In this document: positions 43,138-45,194 of the stretch, piece by piece
How the letters are laid out: the number at the start of each line of letters is the position of its first letter
Position numbering within the stretch: position 1 is the stretch's first letter
NCBI RefSeq assembly: GCF_003369445.1
Contig: NZ_QRCU01000029.1
Span: forward strand, 1-45,194
Direction of reading: 5' to 3'
Length of the DNA stretch: 45,194 bases
Origin: Arthrobacter silvisoli
GTDB lineage: Bacteria; Actinomycetota; Actinomycetes; Actinomycetales; Micrococcaceae
Made by a program: the position numbers and the translations under genes
Notes under the pieces: generated by a model
What the model saw: the letters and a program-made list of their open reading frames with translations, nothing else
Databases searched by the model: none
What the model was told of the DNA's origin: nothing

Positions 43138-44577
43138 ATGTCTACCGACATCACGTCCGATGCCCACGGCAATCCCGTGCAGACCACAACCACAACAGAG
43201 AAGATGCCGCGCGAATCCGTCACGGTCATCGTCACTCTCCTGGTCGCCACCTTCGTGGTGATCCTCAACGAAACCATCATGAACGTTGCCCTGCAGCGGC
43301 TCATGACGGACCTCGCGGTCGACGCGCCCACCGTCCAGTGGCTGTCCACCGGCTTCATGCTCACCATGGCCGTGGTCATACCGACCACCGGCTTCATCCT
43401 GCAGCGCCTCACCACCCGTGCGGTGTTCCTGCTTGCCATGGGCCTGTTCAGCGGCGGAACGCTGCTGGCCGCCCTGGCGCCGGGATTCCTGGTGCTCCTG
43501 CTTGCACGGATCGTCCAGGCCAGCGGCACCGCGATCATGCTGCCGCTGCTGATGACCACCATCCTGACCTTGGTTCCGCTGTCCCGCCGCGGCGCCGTGA
43601 TGGGCAACGTGACCATCGCGATCTCGGTGGCCCCCGCCCTCGGCCCGACCGTGTCAGGGATCATCCTGGACCACTTTTCCTGGCGGTTCATGTTCATCTT
43701 CGTGCTTCCCGTGGCCCTGGCTGCCTTGGGTATCGGCGCACGCTACCTGAGCAACGTCGGTGAGCAGGGCTCCATCAAGCTCGACTTCCTTTCCGTGCTG
43801 CTCACGGTGCCGGCTTTCGGCGGCGTGGTCTATGGCTTGAGCCAGATCGGCGGCAACGGCGGAGCCACCGCTGTGCCCTTGGCCGCACTCGCCATCGGCG
43901 TGGTCTGCCTGGCGGTGTTCGTGCTGCGCCAGCTGAAGCTGCAGAAGGAGGATTCACCGCTGCTGGACCTGCGCGCCTTCAATTTCCGCATGTTCACGGT
44001 GTCCACCCTGCTCATGGTGGTGGCCATGATGGCGCTCTTCGGCGGGGTCATCCTCCTGCCGCTGTACCTGCAGAACGTTCTCCACCTGCTGCCGATGGAA
44101 ACCGGCCTCGCCCTGCTTCCCGGCGGCCTGGCAATGGGCATGCTGGGACCGGTCATCGGCCGGATCTTCGACAAGGTGGGTCCCCTGCCGCTCACCGTCA
44201 CGGGCTCCATCCTGATGGTGCTCACCCTGTGGCAGTTCAGCACCTTGAACCAGTCCAGCCCGGTCTGGTGGGTGATCGTCCTGCATGTCGCGCTGAGCTT
44301 CGGCCTGGCGCTGCTGTTCACCCCCGCCTTCACCACCGGCCTGAACCCGTTGCCGCCGCACTTGTACTCGCACGGCTCGGCAATCATGAGCACCCTGCAG
44401 CAGGTGGCCGGCGCCGCCGGTACGGCTCTGCTGATTTCCATCTTCGCTGTCGTGTCCGCGGCGTCGGGATTCGTGGCCGGCATGCAGGCCGCCTTCTTCA
44501 CGGCCGCCGTCATTGCAGTCATCGCCGTGGTGCTTTCCGCGATGATGCGCAAGACCGAAGGGGCAGCGGGACACTAA
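43138..44577 (+). CDS. MFS multidrug efflux transporter, DHA2 (EmrB/QacA) type
   Basis: 479 aa, about 13-14 hydrophobic segments. ETIMNVALQRL in helix 1 and WLSTGFMLTMAVVIPTTGFI in helix 2 match DHA2 (D/E at the start of helix 1). ARIVQASGTAIMLPLLMTTI and GNVTIAISVAPALGPTVSGIIL (antiporter motif C) confirm a drug:proton antiporter. The ATG at 43138 has GAGGGA. Not preceded by a TetR or MarR gene in the window. Substrate unknown. Confidence 0.94.
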   Translation: MSTDITSDAHGNPVQTTTTTEKMPRESVTVIVTLLVATFVVILNETIMNVALQRLMTDLAVDAPTVQWLSTGFMLTMAVVIPTTGFILQRLTTRAVFLLAMGLFSGGTLLAALAPGFLVLLLARIVQASGTAIMLPLLMTTILTLVPLSRRGAVMGNVTIAISVAPALGPTVSGIILDHFSWRFMFIFVLPVALAALGIGARYLSNVGEQGSIKLDFLSVLLTVPAFGGVVYGLSQIGGNGGATAVPLAALAIGVVCLAVFVLRQLKLQKEDSPLLDLRAFNFRMFTVSTLLMVVAMMALFGGVILLPLYLQNVLHLLPMETGLALLPGGLAMGMLGPVIGRIFDKVGPLPLTVTGSILMVLTLWQFSTLNQSSPVWWVIVLHVALSFGLALLFTPAFTTGLNPLPPHLYSHGSAIMSTLQQVAGAAGTALLISIFAVVSAASGFVAGMQAAFFTAAVIAVIAVVLSAMMRKTEGAAGH

Positions 44578-44617
44578 GGCGCCACCTTCCAGTCAGTACC
44601 CGATGGCGTTAGTGCAC

Positions 44618-44650
44618 GACGGCGCCGCACACCAGTGGTGCGGCGCCGTC
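44618..44650 (+). terminator. Hairpin terminator after the efflux gene
   Basis: A perfect 13-bp stem GACGGCGCCGCAC (44618-44630) with 44638-44650, 7-nt loop. No T-run. Together with the palindromic TGCA flanks it marks the boundary before the rRNA operon region. Confidence 0.75.
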
Positions 44651-44913
44651 TGCATGTCCCGGCCGCGGCTGACAGGGCTTGACTGCCGCAGCCGGCCGCC
44701 GCCCCCGGTGGACATGTTCTTTCCGTGGGGGCGTGGGTTGGACATATCGCTGTTATGCGAGCTTTCCGTTGCACGAGCTGGACTTGTCCGGCGGATGTGA
44801 GCGGCTTCATAGAGGTGTTTTCGGGCCGCCCTGGTCCTTGGAATGGCCCGATTTCCCCCGTTTTCCCCGGTTTTCCGCGGAACCACTGGGCGAGGAGGAG
44901 CTGAGACGGCGAT

Positions 44914-44943
44914 TTGCCGGGGTGCCGCCGGGGCGTGTAATGT
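44914..44943 (+). promoter_or_regulatory. Candidate upstream rRNA promoter (P1)
   Basis: TTGCCG (44914-44919), an 18-nt spacer and TAATGT (44938-44943). Confidence 0.5.
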
Positions 44944-45090
44944 TTTCTGAGTCGCCGCCGCTGAAGCGGAAAAATTGCGACAGACTCCCTTTCAAACGGA
45001 AGCCAATTACTGGTTCGCTTTACCGCGTCCGGTGGTGGTTCCGGGAGTATCCTGACTGTTTTGCCCCGCACGGTTTCCGGATTCCGGAAG

Positions 45091-45119
45091 TTGCGGCGGA
45101 GAGGCCGGTCTGGTAAGTT
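45091..45119 (+). promoter_or_regulatory. Candidate proximal rRNA promoter (P2)
   Basis: TTGCGG (45091-45096), a 17-nt spacer and TAAGTT (45114-45119), about 60 nt upstream of the boxA-like TTTGAGAACT. Confidence 0.65.
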
Positions 45120-45176
45120 TGGAAAGTTGCTCCGGAGCGATCCTGAATGTTTGGTTTGGGTGGTGCCGGGTGTGTC

Positions 45177-45194
45177 TGTTGTTTGAGAACTCAA
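45177..45194 (+). promoter_or_regulatory. boxA-like rRNA leader element
   Basis: TGTTGTTTGAGAACTCAA closely matches the conserved antitermination/processing element of actinobacterial rRNA leaders. TTGAG-AA-CTCAA is also a short inverted repeat. Truncated by the window edge. Confidence 0.8.

Larger units (their letters stand above)
44651..45194 (+). other. Non-coding upstream region and leader of an rRNA operon
   Basis: No supported protein gene lies here. GC content drops in patches, tandem promoter-like elements appear, and the window ends in CTGTTGTTTGAGAACTCAA. This is the boxA-like antitermination and processing element found shortly before 16S rRNA in actinobacterial leaders. A GCTCCGGAGC palindrome sits at 45129-45138. 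The 16S gene itself should begin beyond 45194. Confidence 0.8.

Overview
This is a GC-rich bacterial chromosome segment of about 45 kb. It almost certainly comes from a Micrococcaceae actinobacterium of the Arthrobacter/Pseudarthrobacter type. The call rests on the very high GC content, frequent GTG and TTG starts, a DUF222-HNH protein of the kind common in that group, the gene order tilS-hpt-ftsH-folE-folP-folB-folK typical of Actinobacteria, and an rRNA-operon leader with a TTTGAGAACT boxA-like element at the right edge. No phage, insertion sequence, CRISPR array or tRNA gene was seen. Nearly every gene is intact.

Left part (1-12.6 kb), accessory and metabolic genes: a DUF222/HNH protein flanked by tandem repeats; a stress-type SDR with a small acidic repeat protein; a uracil/xanthine permease; a thioredoxin-reductase-like flavoprotein divergent from an XRE-cupin regulator; a RutE-like nitroreductase; a 2H phosphoesterase convergent with phosphoglucomutase; a DUF4190 membrane protein; and a POT peptide transporter. 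Short minisatellites (15 to 72 bp units) are unusually dense in the first 6.3 kb, both between and inside genes.

Middle (12.6-25.4 kb): amidase plus peptidase E; rhodanese, prephenate dehydratase and a small charged protein; a diacylglycerol-kinase-like lipid kinase divergent from serS; and a HAD phosphatase. A regulatory node follows: a GAF-ANTAR protein divergent from a sigma-B/F-type factor, then a GT9 glycosyltransferase, an SDR and an envelope-type membrane protein. The sigma-factor leader can fold so that its ribosome-binding site is paired, and the ANTAR leader carries a 16-bp tandem duplication.

A four-gene minus-strand cassette (25.4-28.5 kb) encodes a long WXG100-type protein, an unrecognised soluble protein that may be its chaperone, an RDD membrane protein and a two-helix membrane protein. 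No type VII secretion motor is in the window. I rate this the best candidate for an undescribed system.

Right part (28.6-43 kb), core housekeeping: ppa; dacB, a DUF2342-type zinc metalloprotease, tilS and hpt; then a long collinear run ftsH-folE-folP-folB-folK-DUF3180-two bPH2 proteins-DUF2520-panC, mostly overlapping or nearly so. It joins membrane proteolysis, folate synthesis, envelope proteins and pantothenate synthesis. A DHA2-type efflux transporter follows. The last 600 bp hold a terminator and then tandem promoters and the leader of an rRNA operon lying beyond the window.
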